Assembly: GCA_965247585.1 (NCBI GenBank)
Contig: CBDFHC010000003.1
Location: 124,001 to 188,000 of the forward strand
DNA: 64,000 nt
DNA from: CBDFHC01 sp965247585
GTDB taxonomy: Bacteria > Chloroflexota > Dehalococcoidia > Lucifugimonadales > GCA-2712585
Direction: 5' to 3'
The position numbers were made by a program, and so were the translations under genes. Numbering within the stretch: position 1 is the first letter of the stretch; each line of letters starts with the position of its first letter. Below, in pieces: positions 34,466-43,412 of the stretch. The notes below the pieces were generated by a model. The model searched no databases and was not told the DNA's origin. It saw only the letters and a list, made by a program, of their open reading frames with translations.

Positions 34466-36310
34466 ATGGACCTCAGCTTCATCCGCAACTTCTGCATCAT
34501 CGCCCATATCGACCACGGCAAGTCCACCCTCGCCGACCGCCTCCTGGAGATCACCGGCACCGTGGCCCTCCGCGATATGGCCGAACAATTCCTTGACCGC
34601 ATGGACCTCGAGCGAGAGCGCGGCATCACCATCAAGGCCAAGGCCGTCCGCATGTCCTACCGCAACGCCGTCGGCGAAGATTACCAGCTCAATCTCATTG
34701 ATACCCCCGGTCACGTCGACTTCTCCTACGAAGTCTCCCGTAGCCTCGCCGCCTGCGAGGGCGCCATCCTCGTCGTCGATGCCACCCAGGGCGTCCAGGC
34801 CCAGACCCTCGCCAACGTCTACATCGCCATGGAACGGGACATGGAAATCATCCCCGTGGTCAACAAAATTGACGCTCCCCTGGCGGAGCCTGAGCGCGTT
34901 ATTAGGGAGATGGTACAGGCCTTCGGCTTTCGCGAAGACGAAGTGCTCCGACTCTCTGCCAAGGACGGCACCGGCGTCCCCGAACTGCTCGACGCCATAG
35001 TCGATCGCTTACCCCCGCCCCAGGGCCACACCTCCGGCCCGCTGCGTGCCCTCATCTTTGATTCCACCTATGACCAATATAAGGGCGTCGTCGCCTACGT
35101 CCGCGTCAAGGACGGCGCCATCCAGCCCGGCCTGAAAGGCAGGCTCATGGGCACCGGCGTCCAGGCCGAGGTCCAGGAGGTGGGCGTTTTTCTGCCCCAT
35201 CCGGAGCGTGTCGATCGCTTGGAGGCCGGTCAGGTCGGCTACATCGCCACCGGACTGAAAAGCATCCGCGACTGCCGTGTCGGCGACACCTTCACCTTGG
35301 ACTCGGACCCTGCCATCGAGCCGCTCCTGGGCCATCGGGCCCTCAAGCCCCTGGTCTTCGCAGGCCTCTACCCCACCGGCGGCAACCAATATCCCGCCCT
35401 CCGCGAGGCCCTCCAGCGCCTTCAACTCAACGACGCTTCCCTATCCTTCGCCCCGGAGAGCAGCATGGCCCTGGGCGCTGGCTTCCGCTGCGGTTTCCTC
35501 GGCCTCCTCCACATGGAGATCGTCCAGGAGCGTCTGGAGCGCGAATACGCCATTGACCTCGTCATCACCGCGCCCAGCGTATCTTACGAAGTGGTCCTGA
35601 TCGACGGCGATACCATTGACGTCGGCAACCCCGGAGAGCTTCCCCTGCCCCACCTGACCACCCTCATCCGCGAGCCCTGGCTGGACACCCGCATGGTCAC
35701 CCCCTCCCGCTTCATCGGCCCCATGCTGGAGCTCGTCCGACAGCGCCGCGGCCGCTACCAGCGCATGGAATACCTCGACTCCGCCCAGACCACCTCTGTG
35801 ACGCCCGAATCTGACACCCCGTCCCTGGACCCCCGGGTCCTCATCGAGTTCAAGCTCCCCATGTCGGAGCTCCTTCAGGACATGTACGACCAGGTCAAGT
35901 CCCGAAGTCAGGGCTACACCTCCCTCGACTACGAGTTCGCCGGCTACGAGGCCGCGCCATTGGTCCGCCTCGACCTGCTCATCCAGGAGCAGCGCGTCGA
36001 CTCTCTATCCATGATCGTCCACCGGGACAAGGCCTACGCCCGCGGCAAAGCCCTGGTCCACAAGCTCAAAGAAGTCATCCCCCGTCAGCTTTTCGAGGTC
36101 CCCATCCAGGCCGCCATCGGCACCCGCATCATCGCCCGCGAGACCGTCCCCGCCCTGCGAAAGGACGTCCTCGCCAAGCTCTACGGCGGTGACGTCACCC
36201 GAAAGATGAAGCTGCTGGAAAAACAGGCCGCCGGCAAAAAGCGCATGAAGCGCATCGGCCGCGTCGAGCTACCCCAGGAAGCCTTCCTCGCCCTCCTCAA
36301 AGTTGACTGA
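34466..36310 (+). CDS. lepA: Elongation factor 4 (LepA), ribosome back-translocating GTPase
   Basis: 614 residues, normal LepA length. G1 is AHIDHGKSTLADRL, G3 DTPGHVDF, G4 NKID, and the LepA-specific C-terminal ends with GDVTRKMKLLEKQAAGKKRMK and RIGRVELPQEAFLALL. It binds ribosomes and helps during stress or initiation. The frame is open upstream but MDLSFIRNFCIIAHIDHGKS is the family N-terminus, fixing the ATG at 34466. It is the only translation gene in the window and stands alone. Confidence 0.98.
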   Translation: MDLSFIRNFCIIAHIDHGKSTLADRLLEITGTVALRDMAEQFLDRMDLERERGITIKAKAVRMSYRNAVGEDYQLNLIDTPGHVDFSYEVSRSLAACEGAILVVDATQGVQAQTLANVYIAMERDMEIIPVVNKIDAPLAEPERVIREMVQAFGFREDEVLRLSAKDGTGVPELLDAIVDRLPPPQGHTSGPLRALIFDSTYDQYKGVVAYVRVKDGAIQPGLKGRLMGTGVQAEVQEVGVFLPHPERVDRLEAGQVGYIATGLKSIRDCRVGDTFTLDSDPAIEPLLGHRALKPLVFAGLYPTGGNQYPALREALQRLQLNDASLSFAPESSMALGAGFRCGFLGLLHMEIVQERLEREYAIDLVITAPSVSYEVVLIDGDTIDVGNPGELPLPHLTTLIREPWLDTRMVTPSRFIGPMLELVRQRRGRYQRMEYLDSAQTTSVTPESDTPSLDPRVLIEFKLPMSELLQDMYDQVKSRSQGYTSLDYEFAGYEAAPLVRLDLLIQEQRVDSLSMIVHRDKAYARGKALVHKLKEVIPRQLFEVPIQAAIGTRIIARETVPALRKDVLAKLYGGDVTRKMKLLEKQAAGKKRMKRIGRVELPQEAFLALLKVD

Positions 36311-36614
36311 CCCTTAGCCACCATCCGGCCACTTTCGCGTCATTCTGGGAGGCTTGAAGCGCTGGCACTTCTCGCCATTTTCAGCGTCCGCCCAATTCCA
36401 TGTCATTCCCGTGAAAATGAGCCTCCTACGCCTCCAACCCGCTCATCCTGAGGCTCTCGAAGGACGAGCCCATACCGCATTCTACCCCTCACCATGTCAT
36501 TCTGAGTCAGTCCGTGAGGATCGAAGAATCTGGGTGCGGGGGGAGAGCATATTCAACCGAGTTGCCCACCATCGCTGTTCCAGCTCAATTCACTTACATC
36601 CTCTGAGGTGCCCC
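36311..36614 (+). repeat. Modules E and D between convergent genes
   Basis: E (36442-36461) and D (36514-36533), followed by CTGTTCCAGCTCAATTCAC, the relic of the spacer that elsewhere links D to A. No gene is supported. Confidence 0.7.
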
Positions 36615-37730
36615 TTAGACCCCCACACCCATCACCCTCCCCATATTCCCCCCCAGCACCGCGTCCATCTCCCCATCACTCGAAAACCCGCAATACTTCC
36701 GTACATGGTCCAGGTTCTGCCGGTACGTCCAATGCCGCATCACCAACGGCATATCCGTCCCCCAGATCAGCCGCTCCGCGCCCAACCTCCCTACCAGCAT
36801 CTCCAGCGTAGGCCTCGCCTGCGCCATCGGGTAGTCCCACACGTCAGCCAGCGCTATCGGAAACATCACCTGTAAATGGAACTCCGGCATCTCCACCGGC
36901 GCTGCGGCGAACACCTCCTCCGGTATGCTGATTCCCTCCCCCCGACGGAACATCCGCCACTGTAGCCCGTGGGTCAGCACCACCGTCACCCCCCGGTACC
37001 GCTCCATCCAGCGGCGCAGCGTCCGAAGCTCCTCCAGGTAGCTCTCCAGCCGCGGCTCCCCCCTCGGATTCAGCGTGAAGAACACCGGCACACCCAGCCC
37101 CGCGAAAATGTCCCAGAACGGACGGAACTCCTCCCCATCCCACGCCCCGTGCAGCCCGTACAAGTCCAACGACTCCGGGAGCCAGTGCAGCCCGTGCAAC
37201 CCTTGCTCCCTAACCGCGCGCTCCACCACCGCCGCCGACCCCTTCACATCCCCGGCAACACGCCACTCCGGCACGTAGGCCAGCGCCCGGAGCCGGTCCG
37301 GAAACCGCCGCACACAGTCCGCGTGGAAATCATTCCCTATGCCCTGGTAATAGGCCCGGTGCAGCAGCGCCATGTCCACCCCGGCGAAGTCCATCTCCGC
37401 CACCAACCGCTCCGCCGGGTACGCCATGTCCAGTATCGAAGGCGGATAAAGCTGCTTGGCGTACCGCTCCCCTTCCGCCGCCCACTCGAACCTGCCGAAT
37501 TCCGCCGCATCGAACGGCACGTCCTTCAACGCCTCGAACGTGCGCCCCTTGGACAGGTCCGCCAGCGCCCCGGAGTCCGCCTCCGCCCGGTCCCCCACCC
37601 TCCACGCAGGCATGTGGTGCCGCGCCGTGATTAGCTGCCGGTGCCCCAACATCTCGGCCCGGTCCGCCCACCCCGCGCTCCCCCGCTGGTCGCTGAAACA
37701 ATACGCGTGCCCGTCAAAGATCATCGTCAT
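36615..37730 (-). CDS. Amidohydrolase family 2 protein with altered metal motif
   Basis: 371 residues of the PF04909-type TIM barrel: FDGHAYCFSD at the N-terminus, DFAGVDMALLHRAYY, LHGLHWLPES, VTVVLTHGLQW and LIWGTDMPLVMRHWTYRQ. The family N-terminal HxH is HAY here, so one metal ligand is replaced by Tyr, as in a subset of the family. Such enzymes are decarboxylases or C-C/C-N hydrolases for ring-cleavage or lactone substrates; the substrate is unknown. The TPP-enzyme gene lies upstream on the same strand with repeat modules between. Confidence 0.85.
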   Translation of the reverse strand: MTMIFDGHAYCFSDQRGSAGWADRAEMLGHRQLITARHHMPAWRVGDRAEADSGALADLSKGRTFEALKDVPFDAAEFGRFEWAAEGERYAKQLYPPSILDMAYPAERLVAEMDFAGVDMALLHRAYYQGIGNDFHADCVRRFPDRLRALAYVPEWRVAGDVKGSAAVVERAVREQGLHGLHWLPESLDLYGLHGAWDGEEFRPFWDIFAGLGVPVFFTLNPRGEPRLESYLEELRTLRRWMERYRGVTVVLTHGLQWRMFRRGEGISIPEEVFAAAPVEMPEFHLQVMFPIALADVWDYPMAQARPTLEMLVGRLGAERLIWGTDMPLVMRHWTYRQNLDHVRKYCGFSSDGEMDAVLGGNMGRVMGVGV

Positions 37731-37738
37731 GCCTAAAA

Positions 37739-37865
37739 AGGGGAGTCCAGAGGGGGAATTCCTCTCTGGCGGGAGTCTGAGGGTGTTCCTCAGAAATTGG
37801 TTTTATTAACCATCCTGGGCGGGATGGTGGGAACTACCAACCCCAGATTCTCAGTCCATCGTAGA
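37739..37865 (+). repeat. Modules A and B
   Basis: A (core 37777-37793, one substitution) followed by B (37806-37865). They are inserted between two minus-strand genes and oriented against them. Confidence 0.75.
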
Positions 37866-37935
37866 AGGTCCATTCTCGCAGACAGATTCCCCCCGGGAAG
37901 AATGGGGGATTCCCCCGGATATAAACCCCACACCC

Positions 37936-39585
37936 CTAAAACTCCCGCCTGTGTGAGAACTCTCGCTCCTCGCTGGTGATGAACTCCAACAGCGCCGCCT
38001 CCCCATTCTTGGTCGCCTCTCGGGCCCTCAATATCGCCCCGGCCACCTCCCCCGGCGCCTCCACCCGCTCCGCCCATCCGCCCATCGCCCGGCCCAACTC
38101 CGCGTAGTTGCCTCCCAGGTCCCGCGTGCTAAACAGGCTGTGCGACGCCGCCATCGAATCAGTCTCAATCGCCATGGTCGAGTTATTGAACACCACCGTC
38201 AAAATCGGCAGCCCGGACCGCACCCCCACCTCGAAGTCCAAACCCGTCATCCCGAACGCCGCGTCTCCCATGAAATTCACGCAGAACTTCTCCGGCGCCG
38301 CCAGCTTCGCCCCCAACGCCAGCCCTAGTCCCGTCCCCAGCCCGTGCGACTTTCCCCACCCCAGATACGTCCTCGGGCCGCCCGCCCGGTAGAACGGCAT
38401 GATCTGGTCCCTGGGGCTGCCGGAGTCATGCGTTACTATCGCCTCGTCCGGGTTCACGTTTTGCATGAACTCCCAGATCACCCTGTAGGGCGTTATTGGC
38501 TTTTCGTTGGACGTCAACTTCGGCACCCACTCGTTAAGCCACTCCTCTCGAATGCTGGCAATCTCCTCGCTCACCTGCCCGCCGTCCGCCCTGGCGCGCC
38601 CTCCCAGCGCGTCCCGGCACGCGTCAATAAACTGCCGCAGCACCGCCTTGGCGTCCCCAACAATCGGGTGGTCCACCCAGTAGTCCTTCCCTATGTCTAT
38701 CGAATCGTTCGTCGCCTGGATGAACACCTTGCCGCCGGGGATGGTCGTGGTCATCCCGTGCTTCGTGAAGCTGGTCCCTATCCCGAAGATAACGTCCGCC
38801 TTGGATAGGAACCGTTGCACTGGACGGCTCATCACCCCGGACCCGCTGCCCAACGCCAGCGGGTGCTCTTCCGGGAACCCGCTCTTCCCCGCCATCGTCG
38901 TCATTACCGGCGCCTGCAACAGCTCCGCCAGCTCCACCAGCTCCGCCGTGGCCCCGGCGTACATCACCCCCTGTCCGGCGTGAATTATCGGGTTCTTGGC
39001 CCCAACCAGCGCCCGCGCCGCCGCCTCTATGTCCCTGGGGTCCCCCTGCGACGCCGTTACCTTCACCGGCGAATATCCCGCCACCTCCGTGGCGTCCACC
39101 TCCGCCGTTGCTATATCCGCCGGTATCTCCACCAGCACCGGTCCGGGACGCCCCATCTTCAACCGCGAGAAGGCCCGCCGCATCGCCGGCGCCACCCTTT
39201 GCGGGCTCGTCACGTACTCCGCGTGCTTCGTCACCGAGTCGTAGCTCTTTACCGAGCTGAAATGCGGAAACACACCGTCCCTCTCCATCGGGTGCCCTAA
39301 CGGCAGCAGCAACATCGGCACCGCGTCGGAATACGCCGTCGCTATCCCCGCGAAGGCGTTCTCCGCTCCGGGCCCGTACTGCATCGCGAACACCCCTGGC
39401 GGCGAACCGTTCGTCACTCTCGTATACCCGTCCGCTATGCCCACCCCAACCCTTTCCTGGCGGCAAATGATGGGCCTGATGCCCACCTTCGCCGCCCCCT
39501 CAATCACCGGCGTGGTCGGGAAGGCGCTCAGATACTGCACGCCCTCCTTCTTCAGAATCTCCGCAATCAGGTCCACAACTTGCAT
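37936..39585 (-). CDS. Thiamine-diphosphate-dependent enzyme of the acetolactate synthase family
   Basis: 549 residues with the three TPP-enzyme domains. The activating Glu is in CRQERVGVGIADGY, the middle domain holds PIIHAGQGVMYAGA, and the TPP/Mg site is GDAAFGMTGLDFEV...VVFNNSTMA. Unlike anabolic IlvB it lacks an IlvN partner and the gene sits with catabolic genes, so it may be a decarboxylase or ligase of 2-oxo acids. AGGAGGTGG precedes the ATG. A second, different TPP enzyme lies at 52506-54197. Confidence 0.9.
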   Translation of the reverse strand: MQVVDLIAEILKKEGVQYLSAFPTTPVIEGAAKVGIRPIICRQERVGVGIADGYTRVTNGSPPGVFAMQYGPGAENAFAGIATAYSDAVPMLLLPLGHPMERDGVFPHFSSVKSYDSVTKHAEYVTSPQRVAPAMRRAFSRLKMGRPGPVLVEIPADIATAEVDATEVAGYSPVKVTASQGDPRDIEAAARALVGAKNPIIHAGQGVMYAGATAELVELAELLQAPVMTTMAGKSGFPEEHPLALGSGSGVMSRPVQRFLSKADVIFGIGTSFTKHGMTTTIPGGKVFIQATNDSIDIGKDYWVDHPIVGDAKAVLRQFIDACRDALGGRARADGGQVSEEIASIREEWLNEWVPKLTSNEKPITPYRVIWEFMQNVNPDEAIVTHDSGSPRDQIMPFYRAGGPRTYLGWGKSHGLGTGLGLALGAKLAAPEKFCVNFMGDAAFGMTGLDFEVGVRSGLPILTVVFNNSTMAIETDSMAASHSLFSTRDLGGNYAELGRAMGGWAERVEAPGEVAGAILRAREATKNGEAALLEFITSEEREFSHRREF

Positions 39586-39600
39586 TTCCCCACCTCCTAA

Positions 39601-39730
39601 CAGGCTGATGAAAAACGGGAGTGCAGAGGCGTTTGGCCCCTCTGCCGGGAGTCTGAGGGTGTCCCTCAGAATTCGTTTTTACTTCCCCCTTCCTGGCCAG
39701 GAAGGGGGACAGGGGGATGGTCGAAAGGAT
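39601..39730 (+). repeat. Modules A and F upstream of the T-box
   Basis: A (core 39653-39669) then F (CCCCCTTCCTGGCCAGGAAG at about 39683, ending GGATGGTCGAAAGG at 39716-39729). From 39731 to 39964 I see no further feature; the promoter of the leu leader must lie here but I cannot fix it. Confidence 0.75.
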
Positions 39731-39964
39731 TTTCCAACATCCTCCTTTGCTTGCGCTAGATAATAACACCGGCACACCTCTCATCCCTATCCCTGTTCGA
39801 CTTCGTCGAATACCGTTGCCAGCCCGCCTGGGCCCGGACCGTAGCCAAACCTGCAACCGTATAAACTCTGGTATAACCGCTACCAAGCATTCCGAAGTCT
39901 TGACTCGTATGGGGGCCTATGTTACGATAATCGCCGTAAATCGTCGCCATATTTAAACGCGCTG

Positions 39965-40192
39965 AAGGGGAGTAGTAACGGGTCCCCAGGTCCCAGAGAG
40001 CCGGAGTCGCTGGAATCCCGGCACCAAAGGCCCGCGAACTCGCCCCGGAGCGGCCGCCCTGAAACCCACCTCCGCAATGGTGGTCAGTAGGGCCGGACGG
40101 ACGCCCCGTTAAGGCACCGAGTGCCCCGGTTTCCGGGGAACAAGGGTGGTACCGCGGGAGCTTTGCCCGTCCCTTCTGGGGACGGGTTTTTT
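39965..40192 (+). promoter_or_regulatory. T-box riboswitch with terminator, leucine type
   Basis: Landmarks in order: AGTAGTA at 39971-39977 (Stem I base), AGAGAG at 39995-40000, GCTGGAATCCCGGCACC, a specifier-like GAACTCG with codon CTC (Leu) at 40039-40041, the T-box sequence AAGGGTGGTACCGCGG at 40142-40157, and a terminator CCCGTCCC/GGGACGGG (40166-40186) with TTTTTT. Uncharged tRNA-Leu would pair with the specifier and the T-box and prevent termination, raising leuA expression when leucine is short. The leucine reading agrees with the downstream gene. Confidence 0.93.
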
Positions 40193-40419
40193 GTTGGCCG
40201 CTGATACCCGCCCCTGGGTCCTGGTCCGGCGCGCTCATAACCTAAATGACTTGGAGCGTGGAATGTCCTACAGGTCTAACTCGGAGGTCTATAGCGTAAG
40301 CCGCCATAAGGACGGGGTGCTGGCAATGCTCCGTTCGGCGGCATGCGTTGCCCTTAGTCGTGCCTTCAAGACCGGACCCTAGCCGAATAATTTTTTAGGC
40401 ACGAAGGAGCTAACACATC
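40193..40419 (+). other. Leader between T-box terminator and leuA, with a possible 39-codon ORF
   Basis: An ATG at 40263 after GGAGCGTGGA opens 39 codons to a TAG at 40380-40382 (starts MSYRSNSEVYSVS, ends SRAFKTGP). It ends 37 bp before leuA. It carries no run of leucine codons, so it is not an obvious attenuator peptide; it may be chance. AAGGAG before 40420 is the leuA ribosome-binding site. Confidence 0.35.
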
Positions 40420-41976
40420 ATGGCAAACGAAAAGGTATTGCTGCTGGACACCACCCTCCGCGACGGCGAACAGGCCGCCGGCGCTGGCATGACCACCTCG
40501 GAAAAGCTGGAGATCGCCCGTCAGCTAGACCGGCTCAACGTGGATATAATTGAAGCCGGCTTCGCCGCCAGCTCCCCCGGTGACCTGGAAGCCGTCACCG
40601 CCATCGCCAAAGAGATTCGGCGCCCCATCATCGCCTCTCTGGCCAGAGCCCACCCCAACGACGTCGACCGCGCCTGGGAAGCGGTCCAGCACGCCGCACG
40701 CCCCAGGATCCACGTCTTCCTCTCCAGCTCGGACATTCACCTCATGCACCAGCTTCGTAAGAGCCGCGAAGAGGTCATGGATATGGCCGTCAATATGGTC
40801 ACCCGGGCCAAGGGCTACACTGAAGACGTGGAGTTCTCCCCCATGGACGCCTCCCGCACCCAACCGGAGTACCTCTTCGCCATGCTCCGCGCCGTCATAG
40901 AGGCCGGCGCCACCACCATCAATATCCCGGACACCGTCGGTTACTCCATTCCGGAGGAGTTTCACGGCCTCCTCCAGGGCATCCTGGAAAACGTGCCCAA
41001 CGTTGACCGCGTCACCATGAGCGTACACTGCCACAACGACTTGGGTCTGGCCGTCGCCAACAGCCTCACCGCCATCCAGATGGGCGCTCGCCAGGTGGAG
41101 GGCTGCATCAACGGTCTCGGCGAGCGGGCCGGCAACGCCTCCTTGGAAGAGATCATCATGGCTGTGGAGACCCGTAAGGACTTCCTGGGCGTTACCACCA
41201 ACACGGACACCACCCAGATCTACCGCACCAGCCGCCTCGTCAGCGATATCTCCGGCTTTCCCGTCCAGCCCAACAAGGCCATCGTCGGCCTCAACGCCTT
41301 CCGCCACGCCTCCGGCATCCACCAGGACGGCCTCATCAAAGAGCGCTCCACCTACGAAATCATGGACCCGGCGTCCATCGGCTGGCCCGGCAGCACCATC
41401 GTCTTGGGCAAGCTCAGCGGCCGCGCCGGTCTGCGCTCCCGGCTGGAAGAGCTGGGCTACGAGCTGACCCGCGAAGAGCTGGACCAGGCCTTCGAGTCCT
41501 TCAAAAACCTCGCCGATAAGAAGCATGAGGTTAACGACAGAGACCTGGAATCCCTCATGTCAGACCAGCGGCGCACCACCTCTGAGCCCGTTTCTTACAC
41601 CTTGGAGCAGGTCCAGGTGACCAGCGGTGACCAGGGAATCCCCACCGCCACCGTGCGCCTCACCGGCCCCGACGGCGTCCAGCACACCGACGCCTCCACC
41701 GGCACCGGACCCGTAGACGCTGTCTGCCGCGCCATCAACCGCATCGTCCAAGTCCCCAACGTCCTCTCTGAGTTCACCGTTAAGTCCGTCACCGAGGGCA
41801 TCGACGCCATCGGTGACGTCACCATCCGCATTGAGAAGGACGATAGCGTTTACGTCGGCCGCGGCTCGGATACTGACATCATTGTCGCCAGCGGCAAGGC
41901 CTACATGAACGCCCTTAACCGCCTCCTCACCATGCAGGGCGCCCAAAAACAGACCCCCGTAGGGCCCAACCCCTAA
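40420..41976 (+). CDS. leuA: 2-isopropylmalate synthase
   Basis: 518 residues, full length. LLDTTLRDGEQAAGAGMT, DFSPMDASRT-like VEFSPMDASRTQPEY, HCHNDLGLAVANSLTAIQMG and GERAGNASLEEI (metal and substrate site) are clear; residues after about 390 form the regulatory LeuA dimer domain (VQVTSGDQGIPTATVRL). It condenses acetyl-CoA with 2-oxoisovalerate, the first committed leucine step. Controlled by the T-box upstream; the allosteric domain also suggests leucine feedback. Confidence 0.97.
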   Translation: MANEKVLLLDTTLRDGEQAAGAGMTTSEKLEIARQLDRLNVDIIEAGFAASSPGDLEAVTAIAKEIRRPIIASLARAHPNDVDRAWEAVQHAARPRIHVFLSSSDIHLMHQLRKSREEVMDMAVNMVTRAKGYTEDVEFSPMDASRTQPEYLFAMLRAVIEAGATTINIPDTVGYSIPEEFHGLLQGILENVPNVDRVTMSVHCHNDLGLAVANSLTAIQMGARQVEGCINGLGERAGNASLEEIIMAVETRKDFLGVTTNTDTTQIYRTSRLVSDISGFPVQPNKAIVGLNAFRHASGIHQDGLIKERSTYEIMDPASIGWPGSTIVLGKLSGRAGLRSRLEELGYELTREELDQAFESFKNLADKKHEVNDRDLESLMSDQRRTTSEPVSYTLEQVQVTSGDQGIPTATVRLTGPDGVQHTDASTGTGPVDAVCRAINRIVQVPNVLSEFTVKSVTEGIDAIGDVTIRIEKDDSVYVGRGSDTDIIVASGKAYMNALNRLLTMQGAQKQTPVGPNP

Positions 41977-42306
41977 CCCTGCTCAAATCCCGGCAACGTA
42001 CCAGAGAGGGTAGAGCAGCAAGGCTCCACCCTCTCTGGTTACCGGCCCCACTGGAAGAAGGCCGACCCATCCCCATTCGCCGAGACTGCGCAACCATCCC
42101 GGCGGCGATGTAGCGCCGCCATCGCATTCTTGGTCCCCTAACGGCCGGATGAAAGGGGGAGTGCAGAGGGGTTTCGCCCCTTTGCCGGGAGTCTGAGGGT
42201 GTCCCTCAGATATTAATTCTTCCTCCTTCCTATCCAGGAACGGGCCCAGATGGATGGTCGAATCGGTTGTTAGACGCCCTGCTAATAGTTGAATAAGGAG
42301 TTAGCT
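41977..42306 (+). repeat. Strong hairpin after leuA, then modules A and F
   Basis: 42001-42038 is a long near-perfect inverted repeat (CCAGAGAGGGTAGAGC paired with GCTCCACCCTCTCTGG) without a U-run, a possible RNA 3'-end stabiliser. A (core 42193-42209) and an F variant (42220-42266) follow, ending GGATGGTCGAATCGG. Confidence 0.7.
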
Positions 42307-42702
42307 TTGGTACAAAAAGTGCGCAACCCCCACAATGACATCTCCCCCGGCCCCCCCTTCGGAGTCCGTGCCATCAGGACCGGAGACACCCTCTACATCT
42401 CCGGGTGCACCAGCCGTGATACCCCCTCGGAGGGTGCGGACGTCATCACCCAGTCCAGGGTCACCCTGGACAAGATACGGCGCATCGTCGAGGCCCACGG
42501 TGGCACCCCCTCAGACATCGTCCGCATGACCATCTACGTCACGGACATCGAGGGCTTCCGCGACCCCGGCGTTTGGCAGGCGTTTACCAATCTCATGGAC
42601 GAAATGTTCCACGGCGAATTTCCAACCAACACCGTGGTCGGCACCACCGGCCTGGCAAGACCCAACATGAACATCGAAATCGAAGCCACCGCTGTCCTCT
42701 AG
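42307..42702 (+). CDS. RidA/YjgF family enamine/imine deaminase
   Basis: 131 residues: ISPGPPFGVRAIRTGDTLYI, GGTPSDIVRMTIYVTDI, TNTVVGTTGLARPNMNIEIE. The Arg in LARPNM aligns with the catalytic Arg of RidA proteins, which hydrolyse reactive enamines from PLP enzymes such as those in branched-chain amino acid routes, fitting its place between leuA and leuC. AAGGAG at 42295-42300 is correctly spaced for TTG at 42307, so I prefer it to the TTG at 42289. Confidence 0.87.
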   Translation: MVQKVRNPHNDISPGPPFGVRAIRTGDTLYISGCTSRDTPSEGADVITQSRVTLDKIRRIVEAHGGTPSDIVRMTIYVTDIEGFRDPGVWQAFTNLMDEMFHGEFPTNTVVGTTGLARPNMNIEIEATAVL

Positions 42703-42861
42703 CGCGCCTATCCCCCGGCCTCCCCAATCGCCGGACCGCTGTACCCCAAAACAGGATGGCGCTACTGGATGCTGCCCCTTTCACCTCCCACCGCTGCCCG
42801 CCGTTGACCCTATTCTTGGCATTCCTTAAAATTTTCTTGAAATCCACCCAGGAGCCGGGAA

Positions 42862-43398
42862 ATGCCCACAGTCACCGTCTCAAGCAAGCACCAGATAACC
42901 CTGCCGGTGGAATTGGTTAGAGCCTTGGGCTTGAAAAAGGGCAGCAGCCTAAATGCAGAGCTAATAGGCGGGCGAATCGTTCTGCTCCCTCCGGAGCAGG
43001 CCACTTTGGACAGTTTCGCAGGCAGTTTGCGGGGCGTCTACGGAAACACCGTAGAGGAGATCGACCGTTACCTGGAGGAAGGTCGTGCCGATTGGGATCG
43101 CCACCAGTGGCGGGAAACTTTTTACGACCTTTACGCCACAGACAATTTCGTGCACGCCATTGTAGATGCCCTGAGAGCCCAGCCAAACTACACCCTCAAT
43201 AGCGCACTCCTCAGAAAAACCATCTTAGGAGCACCGGAACTTCGCCACGTCAAACCGGGTGCCGTAACAGATCTGCCCGCCATCGCCCCAGACCGCGTGC
43301 TCGCTCACGGCGCTGTAAGGAGAATCCCCGAACTGGACCACGAAGGAGAACAAGTCTCCGTGACGTATAGGCTCGTCAGAGACTTCGCCGCTCCATAG
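42862..43398 (+). CDS. SpoVT/AbrB-type antitoxin with unusual C-terminal extension
   Basis: Residues 1-50 are a swapped-hairpin AbrB DNA-binding domain (TVSSKHQITLPVELVRALGL, GGRIVLLPPEQ). Residues 50-75 (FAGSLRGVYGNTVEEIDRYL) look like the toxin-binding tail seen in PIN-type modules. After EEGRADWDR, where such antitoxins normally stop, another 95 unassigned residues follow (YDLYATDNFVHAIVDALRAQ and onward). The PIN gene downstream is broken, so this antitoxin may be released from selection and read into foreign sequence. Confidence 0.7.
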   Translation: MPTVTVSSKHQITLPVELVRALGLKKGSSLNAELIGGRIVLLPPEQATLDSFAGSLRGVYGNTVEEIDRYLEEGRADWDRHQWRETFYDLYATDNFVHAIVDALRAQPNYTLNSALLRKTILGAPELRHVKPGAVTDLPAIAPDRVLAHGAVRRIPELDHEGEQVSVTYRLVRDFAAP

Positions 43399-43412
43399 CT
43401 GCGTTGTTGAGT

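Noticed and set aside
40146..40382. 78-codon ORF across the T-box terminator
   Set aside because: Its first third is the T-box and terminator stem; only the later ATG at 40263 deserves mention.
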